64,000 nt of DNA from Symploca sp. SIO2E9 (lineage in GTDB: Bacteria; Cyanobacteriota; Cyanobacteriia; Cyanobacteriales; Coleofasciculaceae): positions 62,001-126,000 of the forward strand of contig JAAHGS010000001.1 in the NCBI GenBank assembly GCA_010692645.1, given 5' to 3'. Shown here one piece after another: positions 9,347 through 18,148 of this stretch. Every line of letters begins with the position of its first letter. Position 1 is the first letter of the stretch. The notes beneath the pieces were generated by a model that saw nothing but the letters and a program-made list of their open reading frames with translations, searched no databases and was not told where the DNA came from. The position numbers and the translations under genes are program-made.

Positions 9347-11344
9347 CTAATTCATCTTAGGACGAACAAGAGGAAGGTTTGATTTCCTGACTGCTACATT
9401 GAAATAGTTCGCGTTATTGTTCTCTATTCTTTTTGGGTCAGAAAATACAAGTGCCCTGTTAGGAGGATCTGATATATATTCACCCGTTATGAAGTGAAGA
9501 CGACCTCCAGGAAGATTGTAGATGAAGAAACACTTATCACCAAGCGCTGCAACTCCGATTTTGTAAGCACTATCATCTAATCTTATATATTGAGACAAAG
9601 AAGTAAGATCCTCTCCGTATTCTTTGATTGAAATTCCATAATTCCCTCCGAGATTAGTAAATTTTCCTGTTAGAACACAAATCAACTTGTCCTCAAATTT
9701 TACAGCTCCTACCTGGTAAGCCTCTTGCTCTGGATAATTGTAATTTAAGACCCTTTCCCAATTTTCTGAGCTGTCCATAGCTAACAAACTGACGGGTACA
9801 TCAAGCTCTCCGGAGCTTACTTGTACAAAATAACAATATAGCTTGCCATTATATGCGGCAAGTGCAGGAGCGCTATTAGGTTGGTAATCACCGATTCTTT
9901 GAGGACGAGTCCAACCGTTGTTGTTGCGATCAAAGCTCATGTAAAACAGTCCCTCCTCTGGTCTATTTTTGATAAAAGCGCAGTAAAGCTTATCATCAAA
10001 TTCTGCAAGTCCCGGCGATTCGTACCTCATAGAAGTATCACCATTGGTTTGCAATTTTGAAGACCATCCAAACTGATAAAGTTCTGAGTAACCCAGTCCT
10101 TCCTGTGGATACATTGGTTTGAATACTGAGTAAAGGGTTTCCTTATTTTCATACCAACTGACTGCAGGATAAAACCCTTTGCTTGGTGATATTAAGGTTG
10201 CCTTATTCCATTCGAGTCCCTGATTCTGTTCTGGTGGCCATTCTAGGGCTGTGTAGTCAAACTGATAAAAACTATTCCCGAATTCATACACTACTGTTAA
10301 CACAGATCTGGTTTCGCTAGGGATACCGTTTTCCTTGAGATAGTCTTGGTATGCCTCCTGCATCAATTGGCGTTTGCGATTAATTTCAGGTTCATCCTCA
10401 AACAACTCTGGAATTAGAAGTTCATACACTAGAGCCAGCTTAATTTTGACTGGTACGGGATCATCTGGAATAGTTTTTACCCACTCGTCAAGATCGCTTA
10501 TTCCTACAGAGCCTCCTTGTGTCTCTATTCGACGGTAATATTCGGCTGTTTCTTCCTGAAATCGCTTCATATTTTCGTCTTCAAAACCACTGTCTAGCTG
10601 CCCAGTGAGTTTTTTAAAGGAAAACTCAGCGCCCAGATTGACATTTATACCTTCCCCTTCCAGACGCTCGTAAGAATCTTTGCCAATGTAAGAGTAGTTA
10701 TTCTTCCGTCCACCAAAACGCACTTCCCAGGTATAGTGAGTGCCAACATTTTCGATGAAGTTTTTATACTCCTGCTTATCCTCTTGAGAGTCTCGGGAAT
10801 TAGGAAGTGCCTTAACTCGGTTTTGAAATTCTTGTCCTAGCTTAAAGTAGTTCTTGATTTGATTGACCACTGCATTCTCAGACTCACTTAAAGCTAGTCT
10901 ATGGTTCTGGACATATTGGTGAGAATAAACAGCTAGTCGTTGCTGATCAGTACTTTCATAAACAAACCTACTATAACCAAGACTGGAAGTAAACCCGAAG
11001 ATACCACTGAGAATACCTAGACCTAGTGACAAACCCGAGTTATGTTGTTCGTAATATTCGGAAACATTCCGCTGATATTTGGCAAATACCTCATCTTTCA
11101 GACTAGGAGTGGATTGATAAATTGTGTTCTTTGGCTTTTGATAGGGCTGGCCGCCAACAGGTTCAAATCCTTGGGCATTCAAATCCACGATATTTCTTGG
11201 ATTCGTTGAGGCTGATTGATCATCCTTAACCTCTTTCTGGCTTTGTGTCTCCATAAGGTCAGTGGGGTCTAATTTAAGGATGTTATAGGAATAGCCGAGA
11301 TATGAATAATTACGCAGAACTGGATCACTGTCAACACTACTCAT
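9347..11344 (-). CDS. MACPF (perforin-like) domain protein with C-terminal beta-propeller/lectin-like repeats
   Basis: MACPF signature G-T-H-Y-x6-G-G present as 'VGTHYTWEVRFGG'. The C-terminal half has repeated 'P.L..y..kLYc.f' units (SPGLAEFDDKLYCAFIK, APALAAYNGKLYCYFVQ, GAVKFEDKLICVLTG). Confidence 0.82.
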   Translation of the reverse strand: MSSVDSDPVLRNYSYLGYSYNILKLDPTDLMETQSQKEVKDDQSASTNPRNIVDLNAQGFEPVGGQPYQKPKNTIYQSTPSLKDEVFAKYQRNVSEYYEQHNSGLSLGLGILSGIFGFTSSLGYSRFVYESTDQQRLAVYSHQYVQNHRLALSESENAVVNQIKNYFKLGQEFQNRVKALPNSRDSQEDKQEYKNFIENVGTHYTWEVRFGGRKNNYSYIGKDSYERLEGEGINVNLGAEFSFKKLTGQLDSGFEDENMKRFQEETAEYYRRIETQGGSVGISDLDEWVKTIPDDPVPVKIKLALVYELLIPELFEDEPEINRKRQLMQEAYQDYLKENGIPSETRSVLTVVYEFGNSFYQFDYTALEWPPEQNQGLEWNKATLISPSKGFYPAVSWYENKETLYSVFKPMYPQEGLGYSELYQFGWSSKLQTNGDTSMRYESPGLAEFDDKLYCAFIKNRPEEGLFYMSFDRNNNGWTRPQRIGDYQPNSAPALAAYNGKLYCYFVQVSSGELDVPVSLLAMDSSENWERVLNYNYPEQEAYQVGAVKFEDKLICVLTGKFTNLGGNYGISIKEYGEDLTSLSQYIRLDDSAYKIGVAALGDKCFFIYNLPGGRLHFITGEYISDPPNRALVFSDPKRIENNNANYFNVAVRKSNLPLVRPKMN

Positions 11345-11521
11345 GTATTGCTCCTTTCATTGTTCTTAGTGCTTTAGAGAAAGATTATTTTCTCTACTAA
11401 ATCAAAATAATACACAAATAGTTAGTACTATTGTTTTTTTTACAAAAGTACACAAATGAGTTTAACTGCTGCGAGGGCGACTGGGAAGGTTAAAAAACAG
11501 GTGAGTAGGGAGAATGGTTGT

Positions 11522-13132
11522 CTACAGCAAGGGGTTTGAATCCCCATCTGGTTTCATCTTCCTGACTCCTTCTTCAATATCATTGTCTGAGTTAGGAGAA
11601 TCAGTAAGAGGTTTAACTACTCGTGCGATTGCCCCAGGGGCAGCGCCAAAGGCGATCGCTTGTCCGATAAAATCTTTGATAAACTCATCCCTGCGGCTAA
11701 GTTTGAACTGCTGCTGTACTACCTCGGTAATACCACCATCGCCCCAATCTTGGTCATTACGGAAATATTCAATAAAGCTCTTACCTGCAATTCTAGTCAA
11801 ATAAGCGGCTGTAACACCTTGAATTGCCTTGCCTACCAACAAGGTAGCAACATGAAGGTGGAGTGCGGTAGTTAACAATTGAATCGCTCCCTTAACAATC
11901 CCTAAACTCGCCAAAGTTTTGCCCAGAGAAAGAGCTAATTCCCTACCTCGTTCCATATTAAGTTCGCAGCCGTAGATTCTGCCAATTTCCACAACCATTT
12001 GAGCATTGACAGCAGCAGTTGCTAATAAATCCACCACTGGCAAGGGAGTTACAGAGATTACACCAGCTCCAATCCACTGGAAGCGCTCTACTACTTTCTG
12101 TGCTTCCTGTCGGCGCTGTTTATCGATCAGGTTTCGAGCTTCTTCTCCTAAGCGTTGGGATTGCAGTAGGATATTATCAGCTACTAAGTCTTCTCCCTCA
12201 GAGCGCAAAATTGCCGCCAGACGTTTTATTAAAGGCATAATCTCAGGTTCTGGCTGGAATAATTCCCCACCTTCAAGTTTCACAGACTGGGGAGCAGCAG
12301 CAATTGGCACCACATCTGAGGCGGCAATAAAGCCCCGCAGTCTTTGCCGCAAACGCGCCAGAATTTTTTCTATATCAGTCTCAGTATAAAGGTCAGTTTT
12401 ATTAAAGACTAGTAGCGATCGTTTCCCAATCTCTGCCAACCTCTGCAGTGGCTCATATTCAGACTGCCGCAGGTCATTATCCACTACTAACAATAACAAA
12501 TCGGCTTCTGTTGCCAACTGCCGTGCCATTTGTTCCCGCTGCGTACCGACAACACCAGCCTCTAAAATCCCCGGTGTATCAGCAATTAGAATCTGGCGAT
12601 TTAATCCCTTCAACTTCAAGCGATAAGTCTCTCCCTCCTCTGTCGTACCCATAGGGGCACCAACTTTACCAACCATCCGCCCTATCAAGGCATTCACTAG
12701 CGAAGTTTTTCCAGCTGAACCTATACCAAACACCACCACCATTATTTCTCGGCTCGATAGGATTGATTCAATTTCCTGAGAGCGGCGAAGCATGGCTTGT
12801 TGCGCCACTTGATCCTGAATTTGTGCCACCTGCTGCCGCACTGCTTTGAGGTTTTCGGTGGCTGCCTCAGTCTTGGCTTGGGGTACTTTTGGTTCTAAGC
12901 GACGCTGAGTCGATTGCTTCCGGGAGCTTCCAAACAAACCCGTGTAGTAAATTAAAGCGAAGATTAATGTCCCTAGTAGGACAACTAATAACAATACCAG
13001 TAAATTTGCTAGCAGTGGGGCTGTAAAGGCAATTTGGATATAGAGTCGATAGAAGGAATTAATTAGCCACAGCGTTAGCACCAGAATCAAGCTGAGACCA
13101 ATAATTAGTGTTAATAGGCGTGAAAGGCGCAT
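11522..13132 (-). CDS. Era/dynamin-like GTPase with DUF697-type C-terminal domain
   Basis: G1 'VFGIGSAGKTSLVNAL', G3 'IADTPGI', G4 'LLVFNKTD', then a hydrophobic DUF697-like C-terminal region. Confidence 0.87.
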   Translation of the reverse strand: MRLSRLLTLIIGLSLILVLTLWLINSFYRLYIQIAFTAPLLANLLVLLLVVLLGTLIFALIYYTGLFGSSRKQSTQRRLEPKVPQAKTEAATENLKAVRQQVAQIQDQVAQQAMLRRSQEIESILSSREIMVVVFGIGSAGKTSLVNALIGRMVGKVGAPMGTTEEGETYRLKLKGLNRQILIADTPGILEAGVVGTQREQMARQLATEADLLLLVVDNDLRQSEYEPLQRLAEIGKRSLLVFNKTDLYTETDIEKILARLRQRLRGFIAASDVVPIAAAPQSVKLEGGELFQPEPEIMPLIKRLAAILRSEGEDLVADNILLQSQRLGEEARNLIDKQRRQEAQKVVERFQWIGAGVISVTPLPVVDLLATAAVNAQMVVEIGRIYGCELNMERGRELALSLGKTLASLGIVKGAIQLLTTALHLHVATLLVGKAIQGVTAAYLTRIAGKSFIEYFRNDQDWGDGGITEVVQQQFKLSRRDEFIKDFIGQAIAFGAAPGAIARVVKPLTDSPNSDNDIEEGVRKMKPDGDSNPLL

Positions 13133-13195
13133 GGGAGAAAGTGGTGGTTTGTAACTATGAGTCTAGCCAGCATTACTTCTAAAGGACTACCAATA

Positions 13196-13297
13196 GGGTG
13201 AGTGAAAAAACGTGTGGGGAAATAAGTAAACAGACGCGGAGACGCGGAGACGCGGAGACGCGGAGAATTGAAATTCCAACCAAAATTTCGCTCACCC
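13196..13297. repeat. TIR-bounded mini-element, copy 1, with 4 x gacgcgga core
   Basis: Left end gggtgagtgaaa, right end tttcgctcacccc; homologous to 17873-17978. Confidence 0.7.
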
Positions 13298-13412
13298 CCC
13301 CACACCCTACACCCTACACCCCACACCCCACACCCTACACCCCACACCCCACACCCCACACCCTACACCCTGCCTCAACCAGCAAACTTTATTTTTTCCA
13401 GGTAATTATTTG
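13298..13412. repeat. CACCCTA/CACCCCA heptamer array plus dispersed repeat 'cctgcctcaaccagcaaactttatt..tccaggta'
   Basis: Direct reading; the inverted copy lies at 61297-61365. Confidence 0.85.
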
Positions 13413-13431
13413 TAGCATTTTTGTTTCTATT

Positions 13432-13869
13432 TCAACACAATTCCCCTATTTCCTCACTCAAAAGCTGCTCTAATCTTTCTAGTAAACTATCAACACTCTC
13501 TCCTACCTGCTGATAACAATCAGGAGGAGTAGGTTCTGATTCAAACTGAACTAACTTCAGCTGTCCGTTGCTGATGCCAATAAGTAGAACTTCTTGTTCA
13601 GGTTTATGGGCATCGACAAAGCCCAAAATCTCTTGTAGCTGGTTATCAACTTTATTATTAAGTTTCTCGATCGCTTCTCTGGGACAATAGATGAAATGGG
13701 GCTTTGGTTTTAAGTCAATGCCGAGAGTATCATCACTTTCTCCCTTCTCTAAAAATAGCCCCCAAGCTAATGCTGCCAATTCCTGTTTATAATTTTTGAC
13801 AAACTTATCAAGTCGAAGTCGCCAATTATCTTCTGAGAGTTCCTGTTTGGTGTTACCAAGTTTAATCAT
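13432..13869 (-). CDS. Hypothetical protein
   Basis: 145-aa ORF with plausible codon usage, upstream of and codirectional with the GTPase; no family recognised. Confidence 0.6.
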   Translation of the reverse strand: MIKLGNTKQELSEDNWRLRLDKFVKNYKQELAALAWGLFLEKGESDDTLGIDLKPKPHFIYCPREAIEKLNNKVDNQLQEILGFVDAHKPEQEVLLIGISNGQLKLVQFESEPTPPDCYQQVGESVDSLLERLEQLLSEEIGELC

Positions 13870-13895
13870 TATTTACCCTGCGATTTTAATCAACA

Positions 13896-15743
13896 TCACT
13901 TTAAACCAGACTGCACACGCCAGAGCATCGCATAAATTCCCTCTTGTTGGAGCAATTGCTCGTGCCGCCCTTGCTCAACTAATTGGCCTTGCTCCATGAC
14001 ATAAATACAATCAGCATTGCGGACAGTGGAAAGGCGATGAGCGATCGCGATTGTAGTACGATTAGCGGTAATTTTTTCAAGAGATCTTTGAATTGCTGCC
14101 TCTGTCTCGTTATCTACCGCTGAAGTCGCCTCATCAAGAATCAGAATTGGGGGGTTTTTCAAGACAACGCGAGCAATTGCCAATCGCTGCTGTTGCCCTC
14201 CTGATAATTTCTGACCACGTTCACCAACAATGGTCTCATAAGCTTGGGGCAATTGGCTGATAAACTCGTGAGCTTCGGCAATTTTTGCGGCTGCGATCGC
14301 TTCTTCTAAGCTGGCATCAAAACTGCCGTAAGTGATATTTTCCCTAACTGTACCGTGAAACAAAAATACATCCTGACTAACTAAGCCAATAGCGCGGCGC
14401 AAATCCTGTAGCTGCAATTGCTTGATGTCTATGCCATCGAGGATAATTTCTCCCGATTGCACCTCATATAAGCGCAGTAACAGTTTTACTAAAGTACTCT
14501 TACCGGAACCAGTGGCACCAACAATCGCTATAGTTTTACCAGCTGGGATATCTAGAGAAAGATTTTGAATAACTTGGGAGCGCCCTTGGTAAGCAAAACT
14601 AACCTCTTTTAACTGAAGATGTCCTTGCACTTCAGCTACAGGTAACGGCATTTCTCCTTGGTGCATAGCAATGGGAGTATCGAGGAGATTGAGTACCCGC
14701 GTTGTCGAAGCCATCGCCCGTTGATATAGATCAAGAGTATTTCCCAGTGCCGTCAAAGGCCATAGCAAGCGTTGTGTCATAAATACCAAGACACTATAAA
14801 CACCCACTGACAAATTCCCAGCCACTGCCTCCATCCCACCGTAGAGGAGAATACCAGTAAAGCCAAAGAGGATCACCATCCGAATCAAGGGTGTAAATGC
14901 TGCCGACAAAGCGATGGCACGGCGGTTACTTTGTCGGTAGGCTTGGCTTTGGGCTTCAATGCGACTAATTTCATAAGCTTCGGCAGTAAAGCTTTTAATG
15001 GTGGTAATTCCCGTCAGATTATTCGCTAACTGCCCATTAAGTAAACTCACCTTCTCTCGAACATCAGCGTAACGGGGGGCAAGCAGACGCTGAAAGGCAA
15101 TTGAACCCCACAGGATAAAAGGTATAGGAATAATTGTCATCCAGGCAGCGTTGGGAGCCACAATTAAAAAAGCACTGCCGATAATTAACACTGTTGTCGA
15201 TACCTGTAGCAGCTGATTCGCTCCCACATCAAGAAAGCGCTCCAGTTGGTTGATGTCATCACTGAGAATTGACATCAAACCGCCAGTACTGCTGTCCTCA
15301 AAATAAGCTAATTCTAGAGATTGCAAATGCTCATAGGCATCTAAGCGCAAATCATGTTCAATTACCTGGGCGAGATTACGCCACAGGCGTTCATAAGCGT
15401 ACTGAAAAATTGATTCCAATCCCCAGATTAGCAAGCTGAAAAAGACAAGGATGAGCAGTTGACTAAAGACATCTGTGATTCCTAGCTTGGCAATCAAGGA
15501 ATTCTGTTGCTGCACGACGACATCGACTGCGGCACCAATGAGGACTGGTGGCGCTAGATCGAAAATTTTATTGAAGACTGAGCAAGCGATTGCTTGCCAA
15601 ATCAGGGGGCGATATTTATGTCCATAATTAAGTAGCCGCTGAAGAGGAGGAGCTGATTTTGGTAAGCGCTTCCTAGTTTCAGAACCAGAGGAAAGCTTCG
15701 ATAAGCTTGAAATTGACACGCTGTGCAACCCTAGATGAATCAA
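13896..15743 (-). CDS. ABC transporter, fused permease/ATPase (type I exporter, MsbA-like)
   Basis: TM domain followed by Walker A '[20 protein letters not shown]', signature '[15 protein letters not shown]', Walker B '[12 protein letters not shown]'. Confidence 0.93.
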   Translation of the reverse strand: MIHLGLHSVSISSLSKLSSGSETRKRLPKSAPPLQRLLNYGHKYRPLIWQAIACSVFNKIFDLAPPVLIGAAVDVVVQQQNSLIAKLGITDVFSQLLILVFFSLLIWGLESIFQYAYERLWRNLAQVIEHDLRLDAYEHLQSLELAYFEDSSTGGLMSILSDDINQLERFLDVGANQLLQVSTTVLIIGSAFLIVAPNAAWMTIIPIPFILWGSIAFQRLLAPRYADVREKVSLLNGQLANNLTGITTIKSFTAEAYEISRIEAQSQAYRQSNRRAIALSAAFTPLIRMVILFGFTGILLYGGMEAVAGNLSVGVYSVLVFMTQRLLWPLTALGNTLDLYQRAMASTTRVLNLLDTPIAMHQGEMPLPVAEVQGHLQLKEVSFAYQGRSQVIQNLSLDIPAGKTIAIVGATGSGKSTLVKLLLRLYEVQSGEIILDGIDIKQLQLQDLRRAIGLVSQDVFLFHGTVRENITYGSFDASLEEAIAAAKIAEAHEFISQLPQAYETIVGERGQKLSGGQQQRLAIARVVLKNPPILILDEATSAVDNETEAAIQRSLEKITANRTTIAIAHRLSTVRNADCIYVMEQGQLVEQGRHEQLLQQEGIYAMLWRVQSGLK

Positions 15744-15954
15744 TATCCGACTGTGCTAGCTTAATCGTGACATACTCCTACAGCAACTCGAACAAGTATG
15801 GTGTAGGCTTCTGGAGCGGCTTTCGGTAAGCTGTTACGCATTTAAATCATATATTTATTTGATATTAGTTAATGGCCCAAACTGTTGTTCCTTCTGCCTT
15901 CTGCCTTCTGCCTCCTGCCTTGCTGTTGGATATTAACTGAGCTTTAAGAACGCG

Positions 15955-16033
15955 ATACCCCAGCGCTCTATTCTTAATGATAATAGCTGCATTGTGATCT
16001 CGCTCAAGCCTGCATCTGCAATGTGGACAGCTA
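15955..16033 (-). pseudogene. TnpB C-terminal relic
   Basis: Minus-strand translation CPHCRCRLERDHNAAIIIKNRALGYRVLK matches the TnpB zinc-ribbon/RuvC-III segment (compare CPKCKCVLDRDENAAINILNRAL at the intact tnpB). Confidence 0.8.
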
Positions 16034-16045
16034 TATCATCTTTCT

Positions 16046-16161
16046 AGGACTTACGCATTGAAAAGAAAAATCAACGTTTTAGCCTATAGGGAACTTCTTA
16101 ACTTCTTAACTTCATTAACAGAGGATTACGGCCATTTTAAATATCTGAGTGCCTAAGTCCT
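16046..16161. mobile_element. MITE-like element with 12-bp near-perfect TIRs (aggacttacgca / tgcctaagtcct)
   Basis: Terminal inverted repeats match 11/12 over a 116-bp non-coding insert adjacent to the tnpB relic. Confidence 0.6.
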
Positions 16162-16419
16162 GGTTTCATGTAGCTTTTTTGGTACTTTCTCACCTTGGTG
16201 TTACTTTCCCAAGCTTGTGAAAGCTTTGTGCCTACGATTGCTACCTTTCCTTCTCCTAGATACTCGCTTTTGAATAACCCTTTAATTCGTCATAATTGCT
16301 GTCATGGATGCAAACATTTCTAATTTTTTATACCTCTACCTCCCCTGCTATGTTCACCCTTAAGTGTGGATATTTAACCGGATTTGAGATAACTCCCCAA
16401 CCCAGAGATAGTAAATGCC

Positions 16420-17496
16420 ATGCTGAAAATCTTGATCGTTGTGCTAATTGTACTTACAGGTTCAGCGCTTTGTGCTTGCGGAGAAACAGCATTGCTGTCA
16501 GTTTCTGCGATCAAAGTCCAGCAGTTAGCACAGTCAAAAAAGCCTTCAGCACTGGCACTGCTGGCAATTCGTCAAAGAATGAATCGACCGATTACAACCA
16601 TTGTTATCCTTAACAATATTTTCAATATTGTTGGCAGTATTGTGATTGGCAGACTGGCTGCTCAGGAATTGGGAGATGCCTGGTTAGGTTTATTTTCTGG
16701 AGTTTTGACTTTCTTGATCATTGTTTGTGGTGAAATTGTTCCCAAAACCCTAGGCGAACGCTACGCTGAAACAATTGGCCTACTAGTTGCCATACCTGTG
16801 AGCTTTTTGACTATTGTCTTCACACCTCTAGTTTGGTTGATGGAAAAGATCACTGCACCCTTTACCAAAGGTAAAAGACCACCGACAACGAATGAGGCAG
16901 AAATTAAGTTTTTAGCAAAAATAGGATACCAAGAAGGGGTAATTGAAGATGATGAAGCTGATATGATTCAGCGGGTTTTTAGATTAAATGACCTCACAGC
17001 TTCTGACCTGATGACGCCTCGAATTATTATTACCTATATTAAGGGGAACTTAACATTAATTGAAGCTCAACAAGAGATTATTGCCTCTCAACATACCAGG
17101 ATGATTGTGATTGAAGATTCGATTGATAAAGTGATTGGGGTAGCTCTCAAAGGGGAATTGCTGACGGCGATGATTGAAGGAAAAAACGAGCAAGAAATTT
17201 ATACTATGACTCGTAAAGTTCACTTTGTTCCTGAAACCATCAGGGCAGATAAATTGCTGCCAGTGTTTCAGAAAACCCGCGAACACCTCATGGTTGTACT
17301 GGATGAATATGGAGGCGTCTCTGGTGTGGTGACACTAGAGGATGTGCTGGAGGTGATTACTGGTGAGATTGTAGATGAAACTGATCGCAGTGTTGATCTT
17401 CAAGAGATTGCACGCAAGAAGCGAGAACGCCTGTTGCTTTCGAGAGGCTTTAGGGAAAATGAGCCTGGGAGCAATTCCGGCAGGATAGAGCAATAG
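16420..17496 (+). CDS. Hemolysin/CNNM family protein (DUF21 plus CBS pair)
   Basis: ALCACGETALLSVSAIKVQQLAQ..., 'NNIFNIVGSIV', 'GEIVPKTLGERYAE', CBS region 'HLMVVLDEYGGVSGVVTLEDVLEVITGEIVDETD'. Confidence 0.9.
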   Translation: MLKILIVVLIVLTGSALCACGETALLSVSAIKVQQLAQSKKPSALALLAIRQRMNRPITTIVILNNIFNIVGSIVIGRLAAQELGDAWLGLFSGVLTFLIIVCGEIVPKTLGERYAETIGLLVAIPVSFLTIVFTPLVWLMEKITAPFTKGKRPPTTNEAEIKFLAKIGYQEGVIEDDEADMIQRVFRLNDLTASDLMTPRIIITYIKGNLTLIEAQQEIIASQHTRMIVIEDSIDKVIGVALKGELLTAMIEGKNEQEIYTMTRKVHFVPETIRADKLLPVFQKTREHLMVVLDEYGGVSGVVTLEDVLEVITGEIVDETDRSVDLQEIARKKRERLLLSRGFRENEPGSNSGRIEQ

Positions 17497-17584
17497 CAAA
17501 TTTCCGTGAAAATACCGTGGCAGACTTGCGCCTCGATCAGTCATAACAACAATCATAAGCACTGCCATCGGCACTAGGAAATAT

Positions 17585-17779
17585 ATGCTAAGTCAACCAA
17601 ATCAACCAGCAAAACTATGGCAAGACCCTCAACTGTTGAGAGCCAATGCGTTCAAGAAGTATCACCGACTGATCAACAAGTTAAGTTCCGATCTATCTTA
17701 CGAAGAACGTTGCTTTATAGTTAACTTTAATTACTATCTGACCTTCTTTACAGAGGATTTTGCTGATCCTAATCAGTGA
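17585..17779 (+). CDS. Small hypothetical protein
   Basis: 64-aa ORF; no recognised family; position and sequence plausible only. Confidence 0.35.
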   Translation: MLSQPNQPAKLWQDPQLLRANAFKKYHRLINKLSSDLSYEERCFIVNFNYYLTFFTEDFADPNQ

Positions 17780-17872
17780 AATCCTCAGTTTACTCAATAG
17801 TTTGTAACTAATTATTAAGTGCAAGTTTATCGATGGGACTTAGTAGTGCAGGGCAAGCAGAAACGGCTGGAC

Positions 17873-17978
17873 GGGTGAGCGAAAAAAGGTGTGGGGAAAT
17901 AATTAAGCAGACGCTCCAGACGCTCCAGACGCTCCAGACGCGGAGAACTCAAATCCCACGCAAAATTGCGTTCACCCC
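17873..17978. repeat. TIR-bounded mini-element, copy 2, with 3 x gacgctcca core
   Basis: gggtgagcgaaaaaaggtgtggggaaataa...caaaattgcgttcacccc; same ends as 13196-13297 but a different core unit. Confidence 0.7.
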
Positions 17979-18148
17979 AGCTGGACTTGAGCCAACAAAT
18001 GCCTGTAGACACAACTACCTCTGCTTCAACAACAGCAACGTCGCTGGTGTAACTGATATGGCAGAATCAGGAAGTACCAATAGTGATGTTGGAATCCCCG
18101 TTGATAGCAGCATGGATCTTACCAATCTTGCAGCTATTAACAGGGAGG

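Noticed and set aside
11514-11875. Plus-strand ORFs (96 and 71 aa) opposite the GTPase C-terminus, and the similar 110-aa ORF at 8990-9322
   Set aside because: Antisense of real GTPase coding sequence; apparent homology between them only reflects the duplicated GTPase segment.
13230-13375. Possible CRISPR array (13.2 kb, 23.2 kb and 60.9 kb repeats)
   Set aside because: Units are 7-9 bp, contiguous and without spacers; no cas genes nearby.
13111-13473. ORFs of 82 aa (-) and 91 aa (+) with GCGVWGVG / TPHPTPYTPHP repeats
   Set aside because: Artefacts of the CACCCTA/CACCCCA array.
16160-16280. More of the tnpB relic beyond the MITE (KLSQAWESNTKVRKYQKSYMKP on the minus strand)
   Set aside because: Open for ~35 codons but not recognisable as TnpB; not claimed.
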